Positions 39,501 through 47,769 of a DNA stretch of 64,000 nt are shown here, in pieces. The position numbers and the translations under genes are program-made. Below the pieces are notes generated by a model that was given only the letters and a program-made list of their open reading frames with translations, had not been told where the DNA came from and searched no databases. Source of the stretch: a virus; IMG/VR virus record IMGVR_UViG_3300036834_000189, positions 52,207-116,206 of that record. The stretch is one strand, 5' to 3'. Every line of letters begins with the position of its first letter. The first letter of the stretch is position 1.

Positions 39501-39571
39501 AAGAGAGGAGGGGCCGTCGCCCCCTTGGGTTTAAACTGAGGATGAGGGTGACGGGCGGCGGCCTCTCTTTT
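39501..39571 (+). terminator. Long hairpin with short T-run after the gp10-like gene
   Basis: AAGAGAGG (39501-39508) pairs perfectly with CCTCTCTT (39562-39569), followed by TTCT. The interior arms GGCCGTCGCCCC and GGGTGACGGGC can also pair with one mismatch and a bulge. This looks like a rho-independent terminator with a long stem, ending the head operon. Confidence 0.5.
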
Positions 39572-39583
39572 CTAGGTTTGTTT

Positions 39584-39646
39584 GTGTGACACACCTCGCT
39601 CCCTCTTTTCGGGTCTCTCTCGCCGCTCGGCAATGGTGTGTCGCAC
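39584..39646 (+). promoter_or_regulatory. 12-bp stem with 39-nt loop before the neck gene
   Basis: GTGTGACACACC (39584-39595) and GGTGTGTCGCAC (39635-39646) form 12 pairs including one G.U. The pyrimidine-rich loop holds TCCCTCTTTTCGGG. It ends 30 nt before ATG 39676 and could be a leader structure or processing site. Nothing else is seen in this 223-nt gap. Confidence 0.4.
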
Positions 39647-39675
39647 TTCTAATTTATACCACGGTTGAGATCAAA

Positions 39676-40089
39676 ATGCCGTTGCTCGATGTCTCCGAAG
39701 CCTTCGATGTGCTGTTCTGGGACGACATTACCGTGACCCGGCGGTCGACGACGATCTCGCAGTATGGGCGGGTAGCGACAATCAATACCCAGTTCACGAT
39801 GCAGGCAGTGGTCACTGCCGCGTCGCCCGACGACCTCAGTCGCGTCCCGGATTACCAGCTGATGCACAAGACCATCTCGATCTACTCGATCACGCGGCTG
39901 CAGGGACCGGCAGACGACGGGTCGGGCAATCAGACGATGCCCGACCTCGTCCTGTGGCACGGCTCGACTTACGTGGTCCGGATGGTCGACGACTACTCGG
40001 GCTATGGCCGTGGTTTTATCCACGCAGTCTGCGAAGGGGTTCAGGCAGTCGACCCGGCGCCGATGGCTGACCCGGTCGGCAGTGCCTGA
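39676..40089 (+). CDS. Neck-region hypothetical protein (137 aa)
   Basis: ATG 39676 (MPLLDVSEAFDVLFWDDITV). Strand-rich protein with ATINTQFTMQAVVTAASPDDLSRVPDYQLMHKTI and LWHGSTYVVRMVDDYSGYGRGF, typical of head-tail joining / tail-completion proteins of this phage type. Its first six residues reappear in the 14-codon peptide at 40755. Confidence 0.7.
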   Translation: MPLLDVSEAFDVLFWDDITVTRRSTTISQYGRVATINTQFTMQAVVTAASPDDLSRVPDYQLMHKTISIYSITRLQGPADDGSGNQTMPDLVLWHGSTYVVRMVDDYSGYGRGFIHAVCEGVQAVDPAPMADPVGSA

Positions 40090-40101
40090 GGCGTGGACAT
40101 C

Positions 40102-40278
40102 ATGCCGATCTCCGGGATCTTCTGGGTGCTGTTTGGGCTGTGGGTGGTGTTTGCGGTGCGGAACTATTGGTCGACAGCCGTAGGTCGCCAAACCGGCGCG
40201 AGCGGCTGGGGCGAGCGGCTGCTGCTGGCAGCCGCGCTATTGCTGCTCGGTCTGCGGGTGTTCGGGGTCGTCGAGTAA
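40102..40278 (+). CDS. Small two-helix membrane protein (58 aa)
   Basis: ATG 40102 (GTG 40093 also possible). Two hydrophobic segments: ISGIFWVLFGLWVVFAV and RLLLAAALLLLGLRVFGVV. Ends TAATG-coupled to the next gene. Could be a lysis-related or envelope protein, but there is no direct evidence. Confidence 0.55.
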   Translation: MPISGIFWVLFGLWVVFAVRNYWSTAVGRQTGASGWGERLLLAAALLLLGLRVFGVVE

Positions 40279-40439
40279 TGGCTGATCCGGGGAACCGTGC
40301 GGCTCATCGGCGTCATCGGCGGCCGAAGTCCAGCTCTCGCGAGTATCAGAACGCTTGGCGACGACGCGACTATGTGATGCGCCGCAAGCGTCTGGCCCAG
40401 CGCCTGCGGCGACTATGGCTGCGGCTTGGCAATCAGTGA
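40278..40439 (+). CDS. Arginine-rich mini-protein (53 aa)
   Basis: ATG 40278 shares its A with the preceding TAA. Nearly one third of the residues are Arg or Lys (HRRHRRPKSSSREYQNAWRRR, then MRRKRLAQRLRRLWLRLG), implying nucleic-acid or capsid-interior binding. Overlaps the AP2-like gene that follows. Confidence 0.45.
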   Translation: MADPGNRAAHRRHRRPKSSSREYQNAWRRRDYVMRRKRLAQRLRRLWLRLGNQ

Positions 40440-40750
40440 AAGGGACGCGCAGTCAATTCCCCGGCACCTTCCGCAGCAGCCGCAATCGCTGGGGCATGAA
40501 GGTGTGGATCGACGGCGAGCTGCACTACCTCGGCACCTTGCCCGACCGCGCCGCGGCGGCCGACTACGTGCGCTTGGTCGAGAGCCGCTATCCGCAGCGC
40601 CTGCGCCGCCGCCGCGGCACCGTGTATCGGCAAAGAGGGCGCCGCAACTGGGTCGCCTTGGGGCCGCGCCCGCAGCGCCGCCGGCTGGGGAGCTTTGCAA
40701 CCCGGTGGGCCGCCGAGCGCGCGCTCGCCGTCGATCGCTCAAGGAGCTGA
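40415..40750 (+). CDS. Tandem AP2-like DNA-binding protein (111 aa)
   Basis: From ATG 40415: GTFRSSRNRWGMKVWIDGELHYLGTLPDRAAAADYVRLV follows the AP2/integrase-type DNA-binding pattern (three strands then an Ala-rich helix). A second, more basic copy is visible: GTVYRQRGRRNWVALGP...RRRLGSFATRWAAERALAV. Two repeats would recognise a bipartite DNA site. An unusual gene to find among neck genes; it may be a regulator or the remains of a homing endonuclease's DNA-binding part. Confidence 0.6.
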   Translation: MAAAWQSVKGTRSQFPGTFRSSRNRWGMKVWIDGELHYLGTLPDRAAAADYVRLVESRYPQRLRRRRGTVYRQRGRRNWVALGPRPQRRRLGSFATRWAAERALAVDRSRS

Positions 40751-40754
40751 CCAA

Positions 40755-40799
40755 ATGCCGCTGTTGGATGTCGCCAGCCTGGACAGCCCGCCGCAATGA
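40755..40799 (+). CDS. 14-codon leader peptide MPLLDVASLDSPPQ
   Basis: ATG 40755 has an excellent SD (AAGGAG, spacing 8), and its TGA overlaps ATG 40796 of the neck terminator gene (ATGA). The first six residues equal those of the 39676 protein (MPLLDV), so it may be the remnant of a duplicated gene start now used for translational coupling. Confidence 0.4.
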   Translation: MPLLDVASLDSPPQ

Positions 40800-41497
40800 C
40801 GATCCCGAACCAGGCGCGTGACAGCAGCGAGCGCGGCTTTCTCCAGCCGGTCGCGCCGGTCCTGCCGCTCGACGACGATGCGCTGGAGGATTTCCTGCAG
40901 CAGTGGATGGCTGGGGTCGCCGGGGTGGACGGCACGATGGTGCGCCATCGTTGGCAACCGGAACCGCCGAATATCCCGGATTTTGGCACCGACTGGGTCG
41001 CCATCGGCATTACCCGCGTGGTCACCGAGACCTTCCCGTGGATCGGCGGCAACGACCCGCTGTACGACCAGATGCAGCGGCACCAGACGATCGACGTGAT
41101 GGCGAGCTTTTACGGTCCGCATTCCGCAAGCATTGCCGGGCGATTGCGCGACGGTCTGTTTGTGTCGCAGAACCGCGAGATCCTGCTGCTCAACGAGATG
41201 GGGCTGGTCGAGGTCGGCGAGCAGCGGCGCGCCCCCGATTTGATCAAGAACCAGTGGGTCGACCGCGAGGATCTGACAGTCACGGTACGCCGCCGCATCG
41301 TGCGCCAGTACCCGGTGCGCAACATCATCGAGGCGCACGGCGTGGTGACGGCGCAGCCGCCGGGCGACGGCCTGTTGGTGTCGAGCACCTTCGACGCGCG
41401 CCTGATGGCGGGTCGCATACGGATCGTGAGTTCGGCCGCCGGGGCATTGAGCACGGGGCCGGGCAAGGCCGATCTTGCGGGAGGAGAGGGGAGTTAA
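40796..41497 (+). CDS. Phage neck terminator protein (gp12-like)
   Basis: 233 residues: FLQQWMAGVAGVDGTMVRHRWQPEPPNIPDFGTDWVAIGI and MASFYGPHSASIAGRLRDGLFVSQNREILLLNEMGLVEV identify the tail/neck terminator family. It caps the tail tube and joins the head-completion complex. Length is typical. Directly followed by a small membrane protein and the tail sheath gene. Confidence 0.8.
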   Translation: MTIPNQARDSSERGFLQPVAPVLPLDDDALEDFLQQWMAGVAGVDGTMVRHRWQPEPPNIPDFGTDWVAIGITRVVTETFPWIGGNDPLYDQMQRHQTIDVMASFYGPHSASIAGRLRDGLFVSQNREILLLNEMGLVEVGEQRRAPDLIKNQWVDREDLTVTVRRRIVRQYPVRNIIEAHGVVTAQPPGDGLLVSSTFDARLMAGRIRIVSSAAGALSTGPGKADLAGGEGS

Positions 41498-41501
41498 ACC
41501 G

Positions 41502-41675
41502 ATGCTGGTCATCCAAATCCTGTTCTGGGTTCTGCTGATCCTTTGTTTCGTCGTCGGGCCGCCGTGGGGGGCCTGGGGTCAAGCCGCGCCGGCTTGGTCG
41601 CCGCACGTCGTTTATCTGGTGTTGTTCATCTGTCTTGGTCTCGCCGTCTTCAGCGGCGGCGTTTTGATGCGCTGA
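41502..41675 (+). CDS. Small two-helix membrane protein (57 aa)
   Basis: ATG 41502. Helices LVIQILFWVLLILCFVV and VVYLVLFICLGLAVFSGGVL are separated by a Trp/Pro-rich loop (PPWGAWGQAAPAWSP). Comparable proteins often sit before sheath genes in this phage type. Role unknown. Confidence 0.6.
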   Translation: MLVIQILFWVLLILCFVVGPPWGAWGQAAPAWSPHVVYLVLFICLGLAVFSGGVLMR

Positions 41676-41729
41676 CCCTGTCGACCCGCTGACCATCCAC
41701 CCGTCGATATCCAATAGGAGGCTTTTGCC

Positions 41730-43226
41730 ATGGCGCTCGGCTTGCCGGTCTCCCGGCTGATCAATGTTACGGTAAACATCAACCCGGCGGCGATCCCGTT
41801 TGCCAATTTCGACTCGCTGTTGGCGGTCGGCGACAGTCCGGTGATCGACACGCAGGAGCGTATCCGCGCCTACGGGTCGCTGGGGGAGGTGGCCGATGAT
41901 TTCGGCACCGCCGCGCCTGAATATGCCGCGGCGAGCCTATTCTTCGGCCAAACTCCGCAGCCTGCCTCGCTGTTCATCGGGCGCTGGGCGCACACCGCGA
42001 CGAACGGTGAACTCTATTGCGGGCCGCTGACTGTCACCGAGCAGCAGATGGCCAACTGGACCAACATCACGAACGGCTCGTTCGAGATCTCGATCGACGG
42101 CACGGCGCACGCGATCACCGCGCTGACTTTCTTGGGCACCAGCAATTTGAACGGGGTCGCGGCGGCGATCCAGACCGAGCTACACACGGCGGGGGCGACC
42201 ACGGCCACGTGCATTTGGAACGGGTTGCAGTTTCAGTTTGGCTCGGGCACCACCGGGCCGGCTTCGACGGTCAGCTATCTGACCGCGGTCAGTCCGACCA
42301 GCGGTGTCGACATCAGCGCGCAGCTCAAAGGCACCGCGGCGCTGGCGCAGCGCAATGTCGCGGGCGCGCCCGCCGAGAGTGCGCTCGACGCGGTCATCGC
42401 GCTCGACGGCATCGGCACCTACTGGTACGGACTGACATTTGCGTCGCCGAATATCGTCGATGCCGATCGTGAGGCGATTGCCCAGTACATCGAAGGCGCC
42501 AACAACAAGCACGTCTTCGGGATCAACACCAACAATCCGGTGGCGCTGACCAATACCGACAACTCCAGCATCGGGTATGTGCTGAAGCAGGCCGGCTACC
42601 GTCGCAGCTTCTGCATGTACTCATCGACGAACCCTTATGCGGTGTCGGCGTTTTTTGGGCGCGCCTTCACAGTCGACTTCCTCGGCTCCAACACCGCCAT
42701 TACGATGATGTGGCAGGAGCTGGCCGGGATCACGCCGGAATATCTCGGGACCGCCCAGGCCGACGCGCTCGACACCAACAATTACAATTACCTTGCCGAG
42801 TTCAACAATCAGCGCGCCATCGTCATGAACGGCAAGATGTGCGCCGACTACTTCTTTGATGAAGTGTGGGGTTCCGACTGGCTGGCGGGTGGTATCCAGA
42901 CTGCGCTGTTCGATCTTCTGAGCACGATCCGCACCAAGGTGCCGCAGACCGATTCCGGCATCCACATGCTGACCAACATCTGCACGGCGACTTGTGCGCA
43001 GGCGGTGGTCAACGGCTATGTCGCGCCGGGGCAATGGAACGCCGCGGGGTTTGGGATACTGCAGACCGGCGAATACCTGGACAAGGGATTTTACGTCTAC
43101 GCGCCGCCAATGGCGACTCAGCCACAGCCCGACCGCGAGGCGCGCAAGAGCCCATTGATCCAGATCGCGGTCAAGCTGGCTGGCGCGATCCACACGGTCG
43201 ACGTGCTGATCAATGTGAACCGCTAA
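41730..43226 (+). CDS. Tail sheath protein (DUF3383-like)
   Basis: 498 residues, strong SD (AGGAGG). GLPVSRLINVTVNINPAAIPFANFDSLL at the start, GQTPQPASLFIGRW, and the C-terminal IQTALFDLLSTIRTKVPQTDSGIHMLTN plus APPMATQPQPDREARKSP are characteristic of DUF3383 sheath proteins. A beta-rich insertion (about 105-220) is probably the outward-facing domain. It makes the contractile tail and thereby defines the virion as a myovirus. Confidence 0.9.
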   Translation: MALGLPVSRLINVTVNINPAAIPFANFDSLLAVGDSPVIDTQERIRAYGSLGEVADDFGTAAPEYAAASLFFGQTPQPASLFIGRWAHTATNGELYCGPLTVTEQQMANWTNITNGSFEISIDGTAHAITALTFLGTSNLNGVAAAIQTELHTAGATTATCIWNGLQFQFGSGTTGPASTVSYLTAVSPTSGVDISAQLKGTAALAQRNVAGAPAESALDAVIALDGIGTYWYGLTFASPNIVDADREAIAQYIEGANNKHVFGINTNNPVALTNTDNSSIGYVLKQAGYRRSFCMYSSTNPYAVSAFFGRAFTVDFLGSNTAITMMWQELAGITPEYLGTAQADALDTNNYNYLAEFNNQRAIVMNGKMCADYFFDEVWGSDWLAGGIQTALFDLLSTIRTKVPQTDSGIHMLTNICTATCAQAVVNGYVAPGQWNAAGFGILQTGEYLDKGFYVYAPPMATQPQPDREARKSPLIQIAVKLAGAIHTVDVLINVNR

Positions 43227-43241
43227 AGGAGGGCGGGGTAG

Positions 43242-43739
43242 ATGGCTACTTATTCGTTCACCGATGTTTCATGCACGATCAGTGGGCCGGCGGGGGCGGC
43301 TATTGTGTTGAACAATCTTGCGGCTGGCGCGACGACGCCGATGGGCTCCGGCTATGGGGCCGCGGAAGAGGGCATCACAGTCGAGATGACAGAAGACAAG
43401 GATACAATGACGTGGGGCGCCGACGGAAGTTTGATGCACTCATTGCACGCGGCGATTGCCGGTCGCATGACGGTGCGGCTGCTCAAGACTTCGCCAACCA
43501 ATGCGCAATTGCAGACGATGTACACGGCGCAGCAGACCTCGGCGGCATTGTGGGGCAGCAACACGATCACCATCCAGGATCACGCGCGTGGTGACAACAT
43601 CACCGGCACGCAGATGGCTTTTATGAAGTTTCCCAATGTGGTGTACGCCAAAGACGGCAACATCATGGAATGGGTCTTTGGCGGGCGCGTGTCGCATGTC
43701 ATTGGCGGCGGCATCGCAATTAACGCCACGAGCTTCTGA
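43242..43739 (+). CDS. Tail tube protein (DUF3277-like)
   Basis: 165 residues. YSFTDVSCTISGPAG at the N-terminus, TEDKDTMTWGADGSLMHSLHAAIAGRMTVRLLKTSP in the middle and MEWVFGGRVSHVIGGG at the end match DUF3277 tubes that accompany DUF3383 sheaths. Adjacent order sheath-tube-chaperone is canonical. The stop overlaps the next start (TGATG). Confidence 0.88.
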   Translation: MATYSFTDVSCTISGPAGAAIVLNNLAAGATTPMGSGYGAAEEGITVEMTEDKDTMTWGADGSLMHSLHAAIAGRMTVRLLKTSPTNAQLQTMYTAQQTSAALWGSNTITIQDHARGDNITGTQMAFMKFPNVVYAKDGNIMEWVFGGRVSHVIGGGIAINATSF

Positions 43740-44212
43740 TGGCTGAGGTCGAGCTTGCGGAGCATACCTATCGGGTCGGGCGGCTGAACGCGATCCAGCA
43801 ATGGGAAATTTTCCGCCGCCTCGGGCCGGTACTGCCGATGCTCAGCGCCGAGATGGACGGCAGTGTCGCTGCGACCCCTGGGGCGCGGTGGATCATGAGC
43901 GCAGTGGCTGGCTTTTTGTCGCAACTGAAACAGGAGGATGCCGACTACATCCTGCACGCGGCGCTGGCCGTGGTCGAGCGCTTCGACCCGCAGAATCAGC
44001 GGTGGTTCCGCGTCGCCTCGATGAACGGCACGGGCGGGCTGATGTATCAGGACATCGAGTTGTTGACGATGTTGGAATTGATGGACCGCGCGCTGCAGGA
44101 GAACATGGGAAGTTTTTTCGCTCAGCTGCGGGCCGCTTCCGACGCGTCGACCTCAACGCGGACGGAGACGGACGCGGCGGGTCTCCCCGCTTTGCCAGTG
44201 GACTTGCACTGA
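43739..44212 (+). CDS. Tail assembly chaperone (first frame)
   Basis: 157 residues of helical, tail-chaperone type: YRVGRLNAIQQWEIFRRLGPVLP, FLSQLKQEDADYILHAALAVVERF, LLTMLELMDRALQENMGSFFAQL. It lies between tube and tape measure as expected. The following frame is -1 relative to it, the arrangement used for frameshifted chaperone pairs, but no canonical slippery heptamer was found near 44190-44215. Confidence 0.75.
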   Translation: MAEVELAEHTYRVGRLNAIQQWEIFRRLGPVLPMLSAEMDGSVAATPGARWIMSAVAGFLSQLKQEDADYILHAALAVVERFDPQNQRWFRVASMNGTGGLMYQDIELLTMLELMDRALQENMGSFFAQLRAASDASTSTRTETDAAGLPALPVDLH

Positions 44213-44217
44213 TCGGC

Positions 44218-44403
44218 ATGTCCAATGAGCGCGACTGGCTGTTGCGGCCCGTGCGCCTCGGCATGTGCCGCTACGAGAGCCTCATTGACGGCGCGCTCGG
44301 GCTCGACGATGTCGCGGACATGAACGAAGCACTGGACGTGGCCGATGAAAACCAGCAGCGCTATCAGGACAGCGTGACCCCGCCAGGTGGCCGCGGTGGC
44401 TGA
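44218..44403 (+). CDS. Second tail-chaperone-like small protein (61 aa)
   Basis: ATG 44218 (MSNERDWLLRPVRLGMCRYE). Acidic helical protein (LDDVADMNEALDVADENQQRYQ), six bases after the previous stop. Either an independent gene or the C-terminal extension of a frameshifted chaperone; its own ATG makes independent translation possible. The last bases overlap the tape-measure start. Confidence 0.65.
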   Translation: MSNERDWLLRPVRLGMCRYESLIDGALGLDDVADMNEALDVADENQQRYQDSVTPPGGRGG

Positions 44404-47140
44404 CGTTATCCAGGAATTCCGCGTCGGTCTGGGGTTCAGAATCGACGAGTCATCGTTCAAAAAAATCACTGACGCAATCGCCGTGGTAAAGGCCAAGGCG
44501 ACGCAGATAGTAGTGAATGTCGGCGTCAATTGGGACGACGCCAAGCAGCGCGGTCTTCAGAAATCCCTCATCGAGATCAGCGAGCGCGCCCACAAGCTGG
44601 GGACCGAATTCGCCGCGGTTGGTGCGATCGCGGTCGGCAGCCTGGAGAGGATCGCCGAACGATACGCGCAACTGTTTTTCCTGTCGGAGCGCACGGGCGT
44701 CGCGGCCGGTCAACTAAAGACAATGGCGTTCGCCTTCGACACGATCGGCGGCAACGCGGCGACCGCGGCACAAGAGGTCGCGACATTGGCGGCGCGGGCT
44801 CGCGAGATGCCGCCGGGGTATTTCCAGACCTCGATCGAGGCGGTGATTCGTAGCCAGACCGGCTCGACGGAAAAGCTCAAGACCGCGAAAGAGCAGCAGA
44901 TGGGCCTGATCAAGATGGCCCATCAAATGGGAGAGGCGCGTCAGGCGGAAGCTTCGGCGATATTCAAAATGTATGGGGTCTCCTACGAGGCCAACATTTG
45001 GGAGATCAAGCATTACGATTTGACGATAGCGCGCGACAAAGAGGCGGCAGACCGCCGCAAGGCGATGGGCGTCGACTTGGACCGCGTCGCCGATATCGGC
45101 CAAGAAATGTACTACCAGTTCAAGCGATTATGGGATGTGGTCGAAGTTACTGGTAACAAGATATTCCAAGTATGGGGACCGCCGCTCATCGCTGTATTGC
45201 GAACCGTCAATTGGCTGCTGAACGGGATTATTTGGACTGTCGACACGTTGCATCTGCAAGGCCCGATTGCTTTGATCCTCGGGTTTGCCGCGGCGTGGTG
45301 GACATTGACGAGAGCGCTCAGGGCGGCGCGGGTGGCAATGGCGGCATGGGCCGCGCTGAGTCGCTTCGGTGCTGCGGGGGCAGGTGCGGCGGCTGCGGGG
45401 GCAGGTGCGGCGGCTGCGGGGGCAGGTGCGGGCGCAGGCGTGGCTGCGGGGGCGGGTGCCGCGGGGGCAGGTGCCTTGGCGGCAACGGCGGCAAAGCGCG
45501 GGCTATTGATGCGCGGGCTTGGGCTAGCGGCGCGCGGCGGCTCAGCGCTGCTGCGGATCGCTACGGGGCCGGTCGGGTGGGGCTTGCTCGCCGCAGAAAT
45601 AGCCTACGAGACCGGGCTTTTGGACAAGCTATTCGGCGGCAGCGAGAAAGGCGAAGGTACTGAAGGGCCGCACATGCAGCACGGCGGCATCGTGCCGATC
45701 AACGCGCATGCCGGTGAGATGGTGTTGCCGAGAAACATCTCGGAAGGGCTGCAGGATTGGTTTACCGGCAACGACAGCGCCGCAGAGGAACTGCAGACTT
45801 GGCTGTCCGGGGCCGGATCGGTCCCTAGGGTATTCGTTGACAATGCCCGTGAGCTGGGGCGTGAGCTGACCGGTGGCTTCGGAACTGACGGCGGCGTCCG
45901 GACGCCGCAAGAGATGTACGGCGGTGCGCCGGGCGGTGGCCAAAATCGGACGCCGCAAGAGATGTACGGCGGTGCCCCTGCAGGCGGTGCCCAAAATCGG
46001 ACGCCGCAAGAGATGTACGGCGGTGCCCCTGCGGGCGGTGCCCCTGTGGGCGGTGCGCCTGTGGGCGGTGCGCCTGTGGGCGGCGGAACGGCAGAGAATG
46101 CGTTTCTGGCGGAAGCGGCCAAGCGCGAAAGCGGCATGCGCAACATCACCCAGAAAGGCGGTGGGCCAGCATCGGGTTATTACCAGATCGAGGACGCGAC
46201 GTGGCGCGACTTTGCACCAAAACTCGGGATCGATACCGCACGGGCGATGGGGGCCTCACAGGCCGACCAGTTGCGTGTCGCGCTGGCGATCCTGCATAAA
46301 CAGGGACCAGGGGCGTGGACGACAATGCGCGGTCTGACGCCGCAGTCATTTGCGCCACAGGCATTGGGAACACCGTTGTCGACCGGGGGGCTGGGTGTGG
46401 GCGGCGGCCTGACGCCACAGGCACCGGGAACGCCGTTGTCGATCGGGGGCGGTGCTCCTGGTGACGCTAGTGTGGCGCAACTCACCAAGGGCACTGCGAT
46501 GACCCCGGCTGGCGCGGTCGACACAATGCTGAACATGCAGGGGATGACCGACACTCGTCACCGCAAGACGATAAAAGATTTCATCACGGCGGGCGGCGGC
46601 AATTTGGACCCAGGCGCGCTCGCGTGGTGCGCTGCTGTAACAAACGCCGCGCTTCAATTGCACGGCATCCGTGGCACGACCGGTCCAGACCGGAATATGG
46701 CGTCGAGCTTTGCCAATTGGGGCCAGGGAGTGGACCCAGCCAAGGCGATGAAGGGCGATGTTGCGCTATTACCGCCCCAGGTTCGCGGCAGTAGCGGTCA
46801 TGTCGGCATGGTGGCTGGGACGCGCTGGCGCGGCGGCAAGGAAGAGATCGAGATGATCGCGGGCAATACTGCTCATCAGATGATGGATAGGTGGCTTCCC
46901 GTCGAGAGGTTCGCCGCGATCCGCCGCGCCACCGAGGCAGAGCAGATGCGTCAGACGTTGACCAGCCCGCAGGCTCCGTCGACCGTCAATAACAGCGGCG
47001 GCCACACGTTCCACGTCGACAACCGCACCGACATCCAGGTGGCACACGCCGACGACGGCAGTCATGTGCCCGCAATGCGCCACATGATCGAGCGGCAGAA
47101 CGCCGACATGGTGCGCAATTTAGGACCGAGCATCAGATGA
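44396..47140 (+). CDS. Tape measure protein with transglycosylase-like and peptidase-like domains
   Basis: About 914 residues; GTG 44396 preferred (AGGTGG just upstream), GTG 44387 possible. The N-terminal coiled-coil and TMP regions are followed by hydrophobic Ala/Gly stretches (AAGAGAAAAG type repeats near 45360-45480). Three copies of RTPQEMYGGAP and then GGAPVGG repeats lie at 45900-46085. A lytic-transglycosylase-like segment (AKRESGMRNITQKGG, SGYYQIEDATW; about 46110-46330) and a peptidase-like segment (LAWCAAVTNAAL near 46620, SGHVGMVAG near 46800) follow, with Cys and His in the positions expected of a TIGR02594/NlpC-type fold. It sets tail length and cuts peptidoglycan during DNA entry. 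Confidence 0.87.
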   Translation: MADVIQEFRVGLGFRIDESSFKKITDAIAVVKAKATQIVVNVGVNWDDAKQRGLQKSLIEISERAHKLGTEFAAVGAIAVGSLERIAERYAQLFFLSERTGVAAGQLKTMAFAFDTIGGNAATAAQEVATLAARAREMPPGYFQTSIEAVIRSQTGSTEKLKTAKEQQMGLIKMAHQMGEARQAEASAIFKMYGVSYEANIWEIKHYDLTIARDKEAADRRKAMGVDLDRVADIGQEMYYQFKRLWDVVEVTGNKIFQVWGPPLIAVLRTVNWLLNGIIWTVDTLHLQGPIALILGFAAAWWTLTRALRAARVAMAAWAALSRFGAAGAGAAAAGAGAAAAGAGAGAGVAAGAGAAGAGALAATAAKRGLLMRGLGLAARGGSALLRIATGPVGWGLLAAEIAYETGLLDKLFGGSEKGEGTEGPHMQHGGIVPINAHAGEMVLPRNISEGLQDWFTGNDSAAEELQTWLSGAGSVPRVFVDNARELGRELTGGFGTDGGVRTPQEMYGGAPGGGQNRTPQEMYGGAPAGGAQNRTPQEMYGGAPAGGAPVGGAPVGGAPVGGGTAENAFLAEAAKRESGMRNITQKGGGPASGYYQIEDATWRDFAPKLGIDTARAMGASQADQLRVALAILHKQGPGAWTTMRGLTPQSFAPQALGTPLSTGGLGVGGGLTPQAPGTPLSIGGGAPGDASVAQLTKGTAMTPAGAVDTMLNMQGMTDTRHRKTIKDFITAGGGNLDPGALAWCAAVTNAALQLHGIRGTTGPDRNMASSFANWGQGVDPAKAMKGDVALLPPQVRGSSGHVGMVAGTRWRGGKEEIEMIAGNTAHQMMDRWLPVERFAAIRRATEAEQMRQTLTSPQAPSTVNNSGGHTFHVDNRTDIQVAHADDGSHVPAMRHMIERQNADMVRNLGPSIR

Positions 47141-47769
47141 GTGGATTACCGCCAACTATCGTGTTTCCCGCGCTTGAGCAGGCGACGATAGCGCTTGTCG
47201 AGGGGGCGTTGTTTGCCAGCGTAAATCGGCAGTTTATCCCGCTCGACAACGGCGCTGCGCAGGGGCCACCAGGACTATTCCCGCCACCGACAGTGTGGGT
47301 TGAGGAGCAGCACCAGGACCAGATGATGATCACCGAGCATCCGGTCGAGAACGGTGCGCCGGTCAGTGACCACGCCTTCCCGCGCCCGGTCGACTTGACG
47401 CTTCGACTCGGCTGGAAAGGCGAGAGCCTGACGGAAATCCAAACTCTCTACAGTCAGCTCACCGGGTTCAAGGACGCCCGCGTGCTGTTCGACATCATGA
47501 CCGGCAAGCGGCTCTACAACAATATGCTGATCCAGAGCATCCAGGTGGCGACCGATCAGCGCACTGCGGTCGTGCTGATGGCGACGGTGCGGTGCAAGCA
47601 AGTGATCCTGGTCGGCACGGACATCGTAACGCTGCCACAGAATCAAGCAGAGCCAGCAAAGACTGCGACTACGATCAACAATGGCGACAAGGCGCTGGTA
47701 CCGGCTGGCACCTATAATCCGGCTGGCAACCCGCCAGAGGCGGCTGTTCCGATAACACTTCCTGGTTAA
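47137..47769 (+). CDS. Dit-like baseplate protein
   Basis: 210 residues, ATG overlapping the tape-measure TGA. PVENGAPVSDHAFPRPVDLTLRLGW and MTGKRLYNNMLIQSIQVATDQ are typical of the Dit-like N-terminal domain family that links tube and baseplate hub in contractile phages. The C-terminal 45 residues are Pro/Ala-rich. Stop overlaps the next start. Confidence 0.78.
   Translation: MSGLPPTIVFPALEQATIALVEGALFASVNRQFIPLDNGAAQGPPGLFPPPTVWVEEQHQDQMMITEHPVENGAPVSDHAFPRPVDLTLRLGWKGESLTEIQTLYSQLTGFKDARVLFDIMTGKRLYNNMLIQSIQVATDQRTAVVLMATVRCKQVILVGTDIVTLPQNQAEPAKTATTINNGDKALVPAGTYNPAGNPPEAAVPITLPG

Noticed and set aside
44190-44215. Programmed -1 frameshift joining the two tail-chaperone frames
   Set aside because: Frame order fits, but no X-XXY-YYZ heptamer was found and the second frame has its own ATG, so it is listed as a separate gene.
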